Source of the DNA: an uncultured Celeribacter sp.
Lineage (GTDB): Bacteria; Pseudomonadota; Alphaproteobacteria; Rhodobacterales; Rhodobacteraceae
DNA: 64,000 nt
Assembly (NCBI RefSeq): GCF_963675965.1
Contig: NZ_OY780935.1
Span: 2,902,501-2,966,500 of the forward strand
Direction of reading: 5' to 3'
Part shown: one piece after another, positions 43,649 through 52,361 of the stretch
Layout of the letters: each line of letters begins with the position of its first letter
Position numbering within the stretch: position 1 is the stretch's first letter
The notes under the pieces: generated by a model
The model's database searches: none
The model's input: the letters and a program-made list of their open reading frames with translations, nothing else
What the model was told of the DNA's origin: nothing
Made by a program: the position numbers and the translations under genes

Positions 43649-43677
43649 GGGGGCTCTCCCGTGGCTGGAACGAAGAA

Positions 43678-43711
43678 GGCGGACCTGCGCTATTCAGGGC
43701 GCAGATCCGCC
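43678..43711 (-). other. ehuB/ehuC intercistronic hairpin
   Basis: A 13-bp stem with one mismatch (43678-43690 with 43699-43711) and an 8-nt loop lies between binding-protein and permease genes. The position suggests protection of ehuB mRNA from 3' decay. Confidence 0.55.
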
Positions 43712-43734
43712 GCGATCACTTTCTGGGCGCTGCC

Positions 43735-44577
43735 TTATTTCAGTTCACAGGCCTGAGCCGTGGTCATCTCGCCGGGCAGGTTGCCTTCGGAATAGCCGTA
43801 GGGGGATACGGCTTCCATCATCGCGTCAGAACCGATGTATTCGGCCTGAGCGGCGTTGAATTTCTCGACGAAATCCGCGTCTTCATCGCGGAAGCCGATG
43901 CCAACCCAGTTCTGGGTCCAGTCCGGCAACTGGCTGACGTCGGAGACTTCCACGTCGCCGCCCGATTGTTCGGCCAGGTTGAGCGCGGTGAAATAGGTTA
44001 CCCCGCCAGCATCGGCGCGGCCGGCGCGTACAGCAGCCAGGATTTCGGTCGGGCCGGGGACGGTCATGACATTGGCGTCATCGACACCGCCACGTTCCGC
44101 GGCTTCGATCTGGTTGTAGCCTGCGCCGGTCACGAACATGGCGTCAGCTTCGGCCAGTTGTTCGTAGTTGTTGAGGTTCTTGGGGTTGCCGGTCGGCACG
44201 ATGAAGGCATCGCCGACCTTGGCCATCGGTTCGGAGAAGGTCATGTTCTCACAGCGCGAGCCGAGGATGTACATGCCGCCGGTAACGATGTCGAAGCGCC
44301 CGGCGTTCAGGCCCGGGATCAACCCGCCCCATTCGGTCACGACGGGTTCGATGTCAGTGTAGCCCATGGTTTCGAGAACCCCCGTCACATAGGCGTTCAC
44401 AAAGCCTTCTGCGGCGCCGTCTTCGCCGGGGTAGGCCCATGGGACTTCGTTTGCAAAGCCGATGCGGATCGTTTCCCCGGCTTCGATGCGATCACTCAGA
44501 GTTCCGGCCATCAGCGCGGTCGCGCTCACGCCAAGGGCGAGGCCTGCGGCCAAAGCGGTTTTGATGGTGGATGACAT
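43735..44577 (-). CDS. ehuB: Ectoine/hydroxyectoine ABC transporter substrate-binding protein EhuB
   Basis: Periplasmic receptor of 280 aa with a signal peptide ('IKTALAAGLALGVSATALMA'). The mature part contains 'IRIGFANEVPWAY', 'LIPGLNAGRFDIVTGGMYI' and 'GVTYFTALNLAEQSGGDVEV', matching the EhuB pattern. GGGAG precedes the ATG at 44577. It is the first gene of the minus-strand operon ehuBCDA-eutBC-doeXCD, starting from the operator-bearing divergent region. Confidence 0.87.
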   Translation of the reverse strand: MSSTIKTALAAGLALGVSATALMAGTLSDRIEAGETIRIGFANEVPWAYPGEDGAAEGFVNAYVTGVLETMGYTDIEPVVTEWGGLIPGLNAGRFDIVTGGMYILGSRCENMTFSEPMAKVGDAFIVPTGNPKNLNNYEQLAEADAMFVTGAGYNQIEAAERGGVDDANVMTVPGPTEILAAVRAGRADAGGVTYFTALNLAEQSGGDVEVSDVSQLPDWTQNWVGIGFRDEDADFVEKFNAAQAEYIGSDAMMEAVSPYGYSEGNLPGEMTTAQACELK

Positions 44578-44628
44578 ATATTTCTCCCATTCGTTTTTCA
44601 GTTGACGAGACTCCCTCGCCATTTCTCT

Positions 44629-44748
44629 ATGTTGTACACAACATTGCCCGAATCACAAAAGTGTCAAGGTTGCTGTTGGGTAATTACCCTTATTTTTATG
44701 GTTTTCCATGACAACGGAACACTGTCTCAGCACATGTTGTGCACAAAT
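44629..44748. promoter_or_regulatory. Two TTGTnnACAA operators in the ehuB/doeA divergent region
   Basis: ATGTTGT-AC-ACAACAT (44629-44644) has perfect 7-bp arms. A second site, TTGTGCACAA (44737-44746, preceded by ATG), lies next to the doeA ribosome-binding site. Their centres are 105 bp apart, ten helical turns. The core fits the GntR consensus. The GntR gene at 47125 downstream on the same strand as doeA is the obvious candidate. Confidence 0.6.
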
Positions 44749-44760
44749 AGAGAGAGAATC

Positions 44761-45945
44761 ATGCCTATCGAGAACGCTCCCTTCTCCCGCGCCGAATATG
44801 ACCGGCGCATCCGACTGACCCGTCACGCCATGGCTGAAGCGGGAATCGATGTTCTTTTCGTGACCAACCCGTCCAACCAGAACTGGCTGACCGGATATGA
44901 TGGTTGGTCATTTTATGTGCATCAGGGCGTTATTTTGCCCATGGAGGGCAATCCGATCTGGTGGGGTCGGATGCAGGATGCCAATGGCGCAAAGCGTACA
45001 GTCTGGATGGAGGATGACTGTATCCTTCACTATGCGGATCGCTACATTCAGGCGACGGACATTCATCCGATGGAAGATCTCGCGTCGCACCTGCGCATCA
45101 TGGGCTACGGCGAAATGCGGATCGGTCTTGAGATGGAGACCTATTATTTCACTGCGCGGGCCTTTGCTGTGCTGGCGCAGGGGCTGCCTGAGGCGGAGTT
45201 GGTCGACGCTTCGACGCTGGTGAACTGGCAGCGGCTGATCAAATCCGAAGAGGAACTGGTTTTCATGCGCCGTGCCGCGCGGATTTCCGAACTGGTGATC
45301 GAGCGCGCAATGGAACTGGCAGAGCCGGGTATGCGCAAGCACGATCTGGTGGGTGAGCTGTTCAAAACCTCGGTGCAGGGGGAAAACGACAGCTGGGGTG
45401 ATTACCCGGCCATCGTGCCGCTTCTGCCTTCGGGGGAAGATGCCTCGGCGCCCCATCTGACGTGGAACGGTGAGGCGCTGAAGCGCGGTGAGGCGACCTT
45501 TATTGAGCAATCCGGCTGTTATCGGCGTTACCATGCGCCGCTCTGCCGCACGATCTTTTTCGGCAAGCCGCCGGGGTTCATGGCGGACGCGGCCGAGGCG
45601 TTAACCGAAGGGTTGAATGCTGGGATTGAGGTGGCGCGACCGGGAAACCGGGCCTGCGACATTGCGCGGGCGCTGGACGCGGAGCTGCTGAAGGTGGGAA
45701 TTGAGCGGCCCAACCGCTGCGGCTACGCTGTTGGCTTGTCCTATCCGCCGGATTGGGGGGAGCACACCGTCAGTCTGCGCGCCTTCGATGAAACCGTGCT
45801 GGAACCGGGGATGACCTTCCATTTCATGCCGGGGCTTTGGATGGATGGCTGGGGGATGGAGACCACCGAAACCATCCTGATCCGCGAAGACGGTGCGGCG
45901 GAACCGCTGTGTAACGTGCCGCGCAAGCTCTACGTAAAGGACTGA
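44761..45945 (+). CDS. doeA: Ectoine hydrolase (M24 peptidase-fold)
   Basis: Protein of 394 aa with the creatinase N-terminal domain ('RAEYDRRIRLTRHAMAEAGI') and pita-bread M24 domain. It opens the ectoine ring to N-acetyl-diaminobutyrate, the first degradation step (DoeA/EutD). Characteristic stretches are 'TNPSNQNWLTGYDGWSFYVH', 'IEQSGCYRRYHAPLCRTIFF' and 'DWGEHTVSLR'. The start at 44761 follows GAGAGAGAA; the open frame upstream crosses the operators and is rejected. Confidence 0.88.
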   Translation: MPIENAPFSRAEYDRRIRLTRHAMAEAGIDVLFVTNPSNQNWLTGYDGWSFYVHQGVILPMEGNPIWWGRMQDANGAKRTVWMEDDCILHYADRYIQATDIHPMEDLASHLRIMGYGEMRIGLEMETYYFTARAFAVLAQGLPEAELVDASTLVNWQRLIKSEEELVFMRRAARISELVIERAMELAEPGMRKHDLVGELFKTSVQGENDSWGDYPAIVPLLPSGEDASAPHLTWNGEALKRGEATFIEQSGCYRRYHAPLCRTIFFGKPPGFMADAAEALTEGLNAGIEVARPGNRACDIARALDAELLKVGIERPNRCGYAVGLSYPPDWGEHTVSLRAFDETVLEPGMTFHFMPGLWMDGWGMETTETILIREDGAAEPLCNVPRKLYVKD

Positions 45946-45960
45946 TTTATGGGGGATTCT

Positions 45961-47103
45961 ATGAGCGATCTGGCGCAGTGCCGCGACATTCTGGCAGATC
46001 TGATCGCTTTCCCGACCGTGTCCGCAGACAGCAACCTCTCCGCGATTTGCTATATCGCGGAGCGGCTTGAGGTGGCTGGTGCGCGTGTCGAGGTCTTGCG
46101 GGACGACAGCGGGACAAAGGCAAATCTGTTTGCAACACTGGGTCCCGAGCGCCCCGGCGGGCTTGTCCTGTCGGGGCACACGGATGTGGTGCCCGTCGTG
46201 GATCAGCCATGGCAAAGCGATCCCTTTACCATGGTCGAACGCGAGGGGCGGCTTTACGGGCGCGGGGCCTGCGACATGAAGGGCTTTATCGCGGCCTGTC
46301 TGACCCAACTGGATGTTTTGGCTGAGGCGGCGCAGGCGCGCCCGATCCATTTTGCCTTTACATATGATGAGGAGGTCGGCTGCCTCGGTGCGCGTGATCT
46401 GGTCGAGGTGCTGAAAGCGCGCGAGGTGCGCCCGGCGATGGCGCTGATCGGTGAGCCGACGATGATGCAGGTCATCGAGGGCCATAAGGGGTGTTGCGAA
46501 TACACGGTGACTTTCACCGGGGCGGAAGGCCATGGATCGGCGCCGGAACGTGGTGTGAATGCTGTGGAATATGCCTCGCGTTATATTCAGCGGCTGATGG
46601 AATTGCGCGCCGCGCTGGTGGCGCGGTGCCCGGAAGGGTCGCGTTTCGAGCCGCCGCACACCACGATCAACATCGGTGGGCTGCATGGGGGCCATGCTCA
46701 CAATGTGATCGCAGGCAAGGCGGTTCTGGAATGGGAAATGCGCCCCGTGGTGCCGGAGGATATGGGCTTCGTGAAAGAGGAAATCGCCGCCTATGTCGCC
46801 GATGTGCTTTTGCCCGACATGCGCCGGGTGGCAGCGCAGGCCGATATTTCGACCGAAGTGATTGGCGAGGTGGCCGGGCTGCAGCCGATGGATGACAATG
46901 CGGCGCGGGATCTGGTGTTTCGGCTGACGGGATGCAATCACGCCGGGGTGGTGCCCTTCGGGACCGAGGCGGGGTTGTTTCAGGACATCGGCATGTCTGC
47001 CGTGATCTGCGGGCCGGGGTCCATTGACCAGGCACACAAGCCGGACGAATATGTGTCTCTGGATCAATTGACCCAATGTCTCGCCATGTTGGCGCGTTTG
47101 TGA
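45961..47103 (+). CDS. M20-family deacetylase (ArgE-like) in the DoeB position
   Basis: Zinc peptidase/deacetylase of 380 aa. Metal-site motifs are 'LSGHTDVVPV', 'GRGACDMKGFIA' and 'TYDEEVGCLGA', with 'GGLHGGHAHNVIAGKA' in the dimerisation domain. GGGGGA before the ATG at 45961 favours it over the ATG at 45949. It follows doeA by 15 bp. It most likely deacetylates N-acetyl-2,4-diaminobutyrate. The classical DoeB/EutE is of the AstE/aspartoacylase family, so this looks like a non-homologous replacement. Confidence 0.8.
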   Translation: MSDLAQCRDILADLIAFPTVSADSNLSAICYIAERLEVAGARVEVLRDDSGTKANLFATLGPERPGGLVLSGHTDVVPVVDQPWQSDPFTMVEREGRLYGRGACDMKGFIAACLTQLDVLAEAAQARPIHFAFTYDEEVGCLGARDLVEVLKAREVRPAMALIGEPTMMQVIEGHKGCCEYTVTFTGAEGHGSAPERGVNAVEYASRYIQRLMELRAALVARCPEGSRFEPPHTTINIGGLHGGHAHNVIAGKAVLEWEMRPVVPEDMGFVKEEIAAYVADVLLPDMRRVAAQADISTEVIGEVAGLQPMDDNAARDLVFRLTGCNHAGVVPFGTEAGLFQDIGMSAVICGPGSIDQAHKPDEYVSLDQLTQCLAMLARL

Positions 47104-47124
47104 GGACAGAAAGGGGAGGTCATC

Positions 47125-47813
47125 GTGGAAATTGCCGTCGAAGAGTTCGCCAGCCAATTGAGCCGCAATCGGCTCGGGGACGCTATGGCCGCATCCATGA
47201 TGAAATCCGCACCCGCATCTGCATGCTGGACTACCCGCCCAAAATGCGCCTCTCCGAAGCTGCGCTGGCCGAAGAATTCGGCATTTCCCGCACGCCATTG
47301 CGGCGGGTGTTGGGGCGGCTTGAGGATGAGGGGCTTTTGAGTTCCGTACATGGCGTCGGGACCTTTGTCACCGATGTGGACTATGCCGAGATGGCGCAGG
47401 TCTATCGTTTGCGCAAAGAGCTGGTGTTGCTGCAGACCCGTCTTGACCCAGTGGCGCCCTCGCCAGAGATGATCGACGGGGTGCGCGATATTCTGGAACG
47501 GGCGGAGGCGCTGAAGGTCGCGCCGTCTGCGCGGGCCTTTTCCGAACTGGATCGTGACATGTTTCAGCTGCTTTTGCGTCTGACGGGGAATGAGCCGCTG
47601 CGCACCATGGCGGAGCGGCTGTATTTCCGCACCGCCAGGATCTGGCTCAAGCAGGTGACGGCCTCGAAAATCGACCTGATGCAGGAAATCGAGATCTACG
47701 CCCGCGAATCGCGCGATATTCTGGAAGCTCTGGAAATCGGGGATCTGGATGCGGTCGGGCATATCCGGCGCGCGCATATCTCGCTCAGCTTCGCACGGAT
47801 GCAGCCGGGCTAG
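47125..47813 (+). CDS. GntR-family (FCD-type) regulator, probable frameshift near its start
   Basis: The conserved part reads 'EIRTRICMLDYPP', 'LSEAALAEEFGISRTPLRRV' and 'HGVGTFVTDVDYAEMAQVYR', a GntR winged helix plus FCD effector domain. The best start is the GTG at 47125, behind AGGGGAGG, but its frame ('MEIAVEEFASQLSRNRL') leaves the GntR frame. One missing G in the run 47176-47179 would join them. Without a frameshift, translation would need the ATG at 47076 or GTG at 47100, which have no ribosome-binding site. It probably acts on the TTGTnnACAA sites. Confidence 0.7.
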
Positions 47814-47815
47814 GC

Positions 47816-48331
47816 TCAGGCTTTCTTGCCGGGATCCTTGATTTCGCCGGTCGTCAGGACCGGGGCGGCGTCGATGTCTTCGGCGTCGAGCATGGCGGCC
47901 ACGCGTTCCAGCGACGACAAAAGCTGTGCCTGTTCCCAGTCTTTCAGTCTCTCAAATGCCTGCACATAGCGTTGTTGCAAGGCGTCTGGGGCTTCCTGGA
48001 TGGCGTCTTTGCCTGCTGCGGTCAGGATGACGTTGGTTTGGCGGCGGTCGGTTTCGGACCGTTCGCGCTGGGCCATGCCGCGGGCAACGATCTTGTCGAC
48101 CAGCGCGGTGACCGTGGCCTGTGATACGCCCATCTGGGTCGCAAGTGCCTTTGGTGTGGCTGTGCCGCCCTTGGAGGCGACAATCTGCAAGACCCGCAGC
48201 TGCGCGGGGGTCAGGCCGGCCGATTGCGCAAGGTCGCGCGAATAGAGCTCTGTCGCGCGCAGGATGCGGCGCAGGGCGATCAGGCTTTCATCGGTGCGGT
48301 CTGTCGGGCGGCTCGTCATGGTGTCGAACAT
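47816..48331 (-). CDS. ectR: MarR-family regulator, EctR type
   Basis: Regulator of 171 aa. The winged helix is 'LTPAQLRVLQIVASKGG' to 'MGVSQATVTALVDKIVARGM', with 'RERSETDRRQTNVILT' in the wing. The ATG at 48331 is chosen over a GTG at 48337. It is divergent from ectA across 216 bp. EctR homologues repress ectABC-ask in methylotrophs and relatives. It converges with the GntR gene, two bases apart. Confidence 0.82.
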   Translation of the reverse strand: MFDTMTSRPTDRTDESLIALRRILRATELYSRDLAQSAGLTPAQLRVLQIVASKGGTATPKALATQMGVSQATVTALVDKIVARGMAQRERSETDRRQTNVILTAAGKDAIQEAPDALQQRYVQAFERLKDWEQAQLLSSLERVAAMLDAEDIDAAPVLTTGEIKDPGKKA

Positions 48332-48454
48332 TTGCACAATTCCGTCGGTGCTTCAATCTGTGAAGCTTTTTTGAAGGTCGTTCGTAGGTCGAAGGATAAA
48401 CGCTTTGATTGTTTTCTTTATATATGTGGGGGTTTCCTCATAAAAATGCGAAAA

Positions 48455-48469
48455 TGCGCTATATACGCA
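48455..48469. promoter_or_regulatory. Candidate EctR operator
   Basis: The dyad TGCGCTATATACGCA lies in the AT-rich ectR-ectA intergenic region, which must contain the osmoregulated ectA promoter. A second TGCG half-site precedes it (48447-48450). The assignment to EctR is by position only. Confidence 0.45.
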
Positions 48470-48547
48470 AAATAATGCTTTGGCTGTTGAAATAATATGC
48501 TGAGCAATCTATTTAGTGTATCGAACGAATTATGGAGAATCGAGATC

Positions 48548-49099
48548 ATGCCGAAAGACATGTCATTGCAAGAAACGACAGACCCCCGAACTGGGATGCC
48601 CCGCCTGCGCAAACCGAAAGCAACGGACGGGGCGGCCATCTGGGAGCTGGTGCGTGAATGCAAGCCGCTCGACGAAAACTCCATGTATGCCAATCTGATT
48701 CAGGCCGATCATTTCCGCGACACCTGTGTGGTTGCCGAGCTTGACGGCGAAATCGTTGGCTGGATTTCGGGGCATATGATCCCGAACGCAGATGCTTTCT
48801 TTGTCTGGCAGGTCGCTGTCAGCCCGAAAGCGCGTGGTCTTGGTCTTGGCAAGAAGATGCTGCTGGATCTCGTCAATCGTGACGAAACCGACGCCGCCAA
48901 GAGCCTGAAAACCACCATCACAGACGACAACGATGCGTCCTGGGCCTTGTTCACAAGTTTTGCCCGCACCATTGGAGGTGAGCTCTCCGATGCGCCCCAC
49001 TTCGGGCGCGAGACGCATTTTGATGGCGCCCACGACACCGAACATATGGTGACAATTACGCTTCCCGCCGGGGAAGAAACGCTCAAGCGCGCCGCGTAA
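48548..49099 (+). CDS. ectA: L-2,4-diaminobutyrate acetyltransferase
   Basis: GNAT enzyme of 183 aa. 'RLRKPKATDGAAIWELVREC' and 'LDENSMYANLIQADHFRDTC' form the substrate side, and 'VAVSPKARGLGLGKKMLLDL' is the acetyl-CoA loop. GGAGA precedes the ATG at 48548. It acetylates diaminobutyrate in ectoine synthesis. It is the first gene of ectABC-ask. Confidence 0.95.
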   Translation: MPKDMSLQETTDPRTGMPRLRKPKATDGAAIWELVRECKPLDENSMYANLIQADHFRDTCVVAELDGEIVGWISGHMIPNADAFFVWQVAVSPKARGLGLGKKMLLDLVNRDETDAAKSLKTTITDDNDASWALFTSFARTIGGELSDAPHFGRETHFDGAHDTEHMVTITLPAGEETLKRAA

Positions 49100-49136
49100 C
49101 CCTCCCCCCCTCTCACGACTGACCAAAGGATACCCC

Positions 49137-50423
49137 ATGCCCAAAGACATGGCACAAGAAAGCACGATCTATGAACGCCGCGAGAGCGGGGCGCGTTCAT
49201 ACTGCCGCAGCTTCACCGCGACCTTCAACACGGCCAGCGGTTCCGAGCTGTTCACCGAAGACGGCACCCGCTACATCGATTTTCTGGCGGGCTGTTCTTC
49301 GCTGAACTACGGCCATAACGATCCGGATATGAAACAGGCGCTGGTGGATCACATCGCAGGGGATGGCATTGCCCATGGTCTTGACCTGCACACCGATGCC
49401 AAGGGCGGCTTCCTGAACGCCTTCAGCAAATACATTCTGGAACCGCGCGGGATGGACCACCGTGTGATGTTCACCGGCCCGACCGGCGCCAACGCCGTCG
49501 AAGCCGCGATGAAAACGGCCCGCAAAGTGACCGGCCGCACCAATATCATTGCGTTCACCAATGGCTTTCATGGCGTGACCATGGGGGCGCTGGCCGCGAC
49601 CGGGAATGGCTATCACCGCGGCGGCGCGGGGATGGACAAATCCGGTGTGACTCGTCTGCCGTTTGATGGCTATGCCGATGGCGTGGACAGCGCTGCGCTG
49701 CTCGATCAGATGCTGTCGGACCCCTCGGGCGGGATCGACGCACCGGCGGCGATCATGTTCGAAACCGTTCAGGGCGAAGGCGGTCTGAACGCCGCCTCGG
49801 CCGAATGGGTGCGCAAGATGCAGGAGATCGCCCATAAGCACGGCGCGCTTCTGATCATTGACGATATTCAGGCCGGTTGCGGTCGGACCGGCACTTTCTT
49901 TTCCTTCGAAGGGATGGGGGTGCAGCCGGACATCGTGACCATGGCGAAATCCATTTCGGGCTTCGGTCTGCCGATGGCGCTGATGCTGGTGCGCCCCGAA
50001 CATGACGTGTTCGGCCCGGCAGAGCACAACGGCACCTTCCGTGGCAACACCCATGCCTTTGTCACCGCGAAAGTGGCGATTGAGAAGTTCTGGGCCAATG
50101 ACAGCTTTGAACAGGAGCTGGCCACGAAATCCGTGATCATCACCACGGGTCTCAAGGATGTCGCCGATCTGGTGCCCGGTGCCTATCTCAAGGGTCGCGG
50201 TCTGATGCAGGGGGTCGATGTCGGCTCTGGCGATCTGGCCGCCCGTATCTGTGCGCGCGCCTATCAGATGGGGCTCGTGATCGAGACCTCGGGGCCGCGC
50301 GACGAGGTCGTCAAGATCCTCGCCCCCCTCACAACCCCGGCGGAAGTGTTCCGTGAAGGGTTCAACATTTTGATCCAGGCCACCCGCGACGTGATGGGTG
50401 AAAAGCAACTGGCAGCGGAGTAA
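49137..50423 (+). CDS. ectB: Diaminobutyrate-2-oxoglutarate transaminase
   Basis: Class III aminotransferase of 428 aa making diaminobutyrate from aspartate semialdehyde. Signatures include 'FLAGCSSLNYGHNDPDMK', 'MFTGPTGANAVEAAMKTARK', 'LLIIDDIQAGCGRTG' and the cofactor lysine in 'VTMAKSISGFGLP'. It lies 37 bp after ectA, with AAAGGA as ribosome-binding site. Confidence 0.95.
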   Translation: MPKDMAQESTIYERRESGARSYCRSFTATFNTASGSELFTEDGTRYIDFLAGCSSLNYGHNDPDMKQALVDHIAGDGIAHGLDLHTDAKGGFLNAFSKYILEPRGMDHRVMFTGPTGANAVEAAMKTARKVTGRTNIIAFTNGFHGVTMGALAATGNGYHRGGAGMDKSGVTRLPFDGYADGVDSAALLDQMLSDPSGGIDAPAAIMFETVQGEGGLNAASAEWVRKMQEIAHKHGALLIIDDIQAGCGRTGTFFSFEGMGVQPDIVTMAKSISGFGLPMALMLVRPEHDVFGPAEHNGTFRGNTHAFVTAKVAIEKFWANDSFEQELATKSVIITTGLKDVADLVPGAYLKGRGLMQGVDVGSGDLAARICARAYQMGLVIETSGPRDEVVKILAPLTTPAEVFREGFNILIQATRDVMGEKQLAAE

Positions 50424-50429
50424 GACACG

Positions 50430-50825
50430 ATGATCGTACGTGATTTCAACGAACTGAAGAAAACCGACAAACATGTGGCCGATGCGCAATGGACCTCGAC
50501 CCGGATGCTTCTGGCCGATGACGGGATGGGCTTTTCTTTTCACATCACGGTGCTGGAAGCGGGGTCGGAGCACACGTTCCACTACAAGCATCATTTCGAA
50601 AGCGTGTATTGCATGAAGGGCAAGGGCTCGATCACCGATCTGGGCACCGGGGAAACCCACCCAATCACGCCCGGTGTGATGTATGCGCTGAACCTGCATG
50701 ATAAACACATCCTGCGCGCGGAAGAGGAACTGCATATGGCGTGTTGCTTCAACCCGCCGGTGACCGGCACCGAAGTGCACCGCGAAGACGGTTCCTACGC
50801 GCCAGCTGAGGAGCTTGCCGACTAA
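50430..50825 (+). CDS. ectC: L-ectoine synthase
   Basis: Cupin of 131 aa that cyclises N-acetyl-diaminobutyrate to ectoine. 'MIVRDFNELKKTDKHV', 'GMGFSFHITVLEAGSEHTFH' and 'HFESVYCMKGKGSITDL' are classical. Six bases separate it from ectB. No ectD hydroxylase is present in the window, although the catabolic arm includes hydroxyectoine-type genes. Confidence 0.96.
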   Translation: MIVRDFNELKKTDKHVADAQWTSTRMLLADDGMGFSFHITVLEAGSEHTFHYKHHFESVYCMKGKGSITDLGTGETHPITPGVMYALNLHDKHILRAEEELHMACCFNPPVTGTEVHREDGSYAPAEELAD

Positions 50826-50840
50826 ACGGCAAGGCAACCT

Positions 50841-52271
50841 ATGACCCATACTGTGGAAAAAATCGGCGGGACATCCATGTCCCGTGTGGATGAACTGTGC
50901 CAGACGCTGTTTGTCGGTGACCGGAAGGCAGGCGATCTTTATGGCCGCGTCTTCGTGGTCTCCGCCTTTGGCGGGATTACCAATCTGCTCTTGGAACACA
51001 AGAAGACCGGCGAGGCGGGCGTCTATGCGCAATTCGCCAATGCCGACAATGATCACGGCTGGCACGAGGCGCTGAGCCGGGTGTCCACCGCCATGTGCGA
51101 GGCCCATTCCAAGGTTCTGAGCCAGTCTGCCGACCGCGTGCAAGCCGACACATTCGTGGCCGAGCGCATCGAAGGGGCGCGCAATTGTCTGATCGACTTG
51201 CAGCGCCTGTGCACCTATGGCCATTTCCGCCTGTCCGAGCACATGTTGCAGATCCGTGAATTGCTATCCGGTCTGGGCGAGGCGCATTCGGCCTTTGTCA
51301 CCACCTTGCTGTTGCAGCGCGCTGGGGTGAACGCCCGGTTTGTCGACCTGTCCGGCTGGCGTGACGATGGCAATGTGTCATTGGAAGACCGTATCCTGTC
51401 GGCCATGGATGGTGTCGACCCGTCCAGCGAAATGCCCATCGTCACCGGCTATGCCCAATGTGCCGAAGGGCTGATGCGGGAATACGACCGCGGTTATTCA
51501 GAGGTGACCTTTTCCAAGCTCGCCGCGCTCACCGGCGCCTCGGAGGCGATCATTCATAAGGAATTCCACCTGTCCTCGGCAGATCCGAACCTTGTCGGTG
51601 TCGGCAATGCGCGCAAGCTGGGACACACCAACTATGATGTGGCCGACCAGATGTCGAACATGGGGATGGAGGCGATCCACCCGAAGGCGGCTAAGACCCT
51701 GCGGCAGGCCGATGTGCCGCTGCGGGTCACCAATGCCTTTGAGCCGAATGATCCGGGCACATTGATTGATGACCAGCCCGCCGAGCACGCTGCCGTCGAA
51801 ATGGTCACCGGGCTGGATATCGTGGCGCTGGAGGTGTTCGAACAGGATATGGTCGGTGTCAAAGGTTATGACGCCACCATTCTGGATGTGCTGACCCGCC
51901 ATGATGTGCGTATCGTGTCGAAAACCTCGAACGCGAACACGATCACCCATTATTTGGACGCTTCGCTCAAGGTGATGCGGCGCGTGGAAAAAGAGCTGAT
52001 GTCGCTCTATCCGACCGCCGAAGTCTCGGCGCGTCCCTTGGCGATGGCTTCGGTGATTGGCCGCGATCTCAAGGGGTTGTCGGTTCTGACCAACGGGTTG
52101 CAAGCCATTGCAGGCGAAGGCATGGCGGCGCTGGGCGCCTCCCAGGGGCCGCGCAATGTCGATGTGCAATTTATTCTGGACCGCGAAGACCTGAAACCGG
52201 TGATCAAGGCGCTGCATGCACGTTTCGTGCAGGCTGAGACCGGGGAGGTTGCGTTGCAGGACGCCGCCTGA
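50841..52271 (+). CDS. ask: Ectoine-specific aspartate kinase (Ask_Ect)
   Basis: Aspartokinase of 476 aa with 'VEKIGGTSMSRVDEL', the catalytic domain 'RVFVVSAFGGITNLL', and C-terminal ACT repeats ('VGVKGYDATILDVLTRHDVR', 'KGLSVLTNGLQAIAGEGM'). This divergent class accompanies ectABC and feeds aspartyl phosphate into the pathway, generally with relaxed feedback control in relatives. It is the last gene of the operon, 15 bp after ectC. Confidence 0.92.
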   Translation: MTHTVEKIGGTSMSRVDELCQTLFVGDRKAGDLYGRVFVVSAFGGITNLLLEHKKTGEAGVYAQFANADNDHGWHEALSRVSTAMCEAHSKVLSQSADRVQADTFVAERIEGARNCLIDLQRLCTYGHFRLSEHMLQIRELLSGLGEAHSAFVTTLLLQRAGVNARFVDLSGWRDDGNVSLEDRILSAMDGVDPSSEMPIVTGYAQCAEGLMREYDRGYSEVTFSKLAALTGASEAIIHKEFHLSSADPNLVGVGNARKLGHTNYDVADQMSNMGMEAIHPKAAKTLRQADVPLRVTNAFEPNDPGTLIDDQPAEHAAVEMVTGLDIVALEVFEQDMVGVKGYDATILDVLTRHDVRIVSKTSNANTITHYLDASLKVMRRVEKELMSLYPTAEVSARPLAMASVIGRDLKGLSVLTNGLQAIAGEGMAALGASQGPRNVDVQFILDREDLKPVIKALHARFVQAETGEVALQDAA

Positions 52272-52307
52272 GCGAGAGAAGCCGCCTATCGTGGGGGCAG
52301 GAAAACG

Positions 52308-52341
52308 AACGGGCCGCGCTGGTATCAGCGCGGCCCGTTTT
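52308..52341. terminator. Bidirectional terminator between ask and rimO
   Basis: A perfect 14-bp stem (52308-52321 with 52326-52339) with a 4-nt loop. TTTTC follows on the plus strand and a T-rich stretch on the minus strand. It serves the convergent ect operon and rimO. Confidence 0.9.
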
Positions 52342-52361
52342 CTGTTGCGGGTCTGGCGGCC

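Noticed and set aside
45601..47298. 565-codon minus-strand frame opposite doeA and the M20 gene
   Set aside because: Antisense shadow with no ribosome-binding site or domain; both sense genes are clear.
49197..51242. 681-codon minus-strand frame under ectB-ectC-ask
   Set aside because: It is a mirror frame of three certain genes, with His/Gln/Arg-rich composition and no motif.
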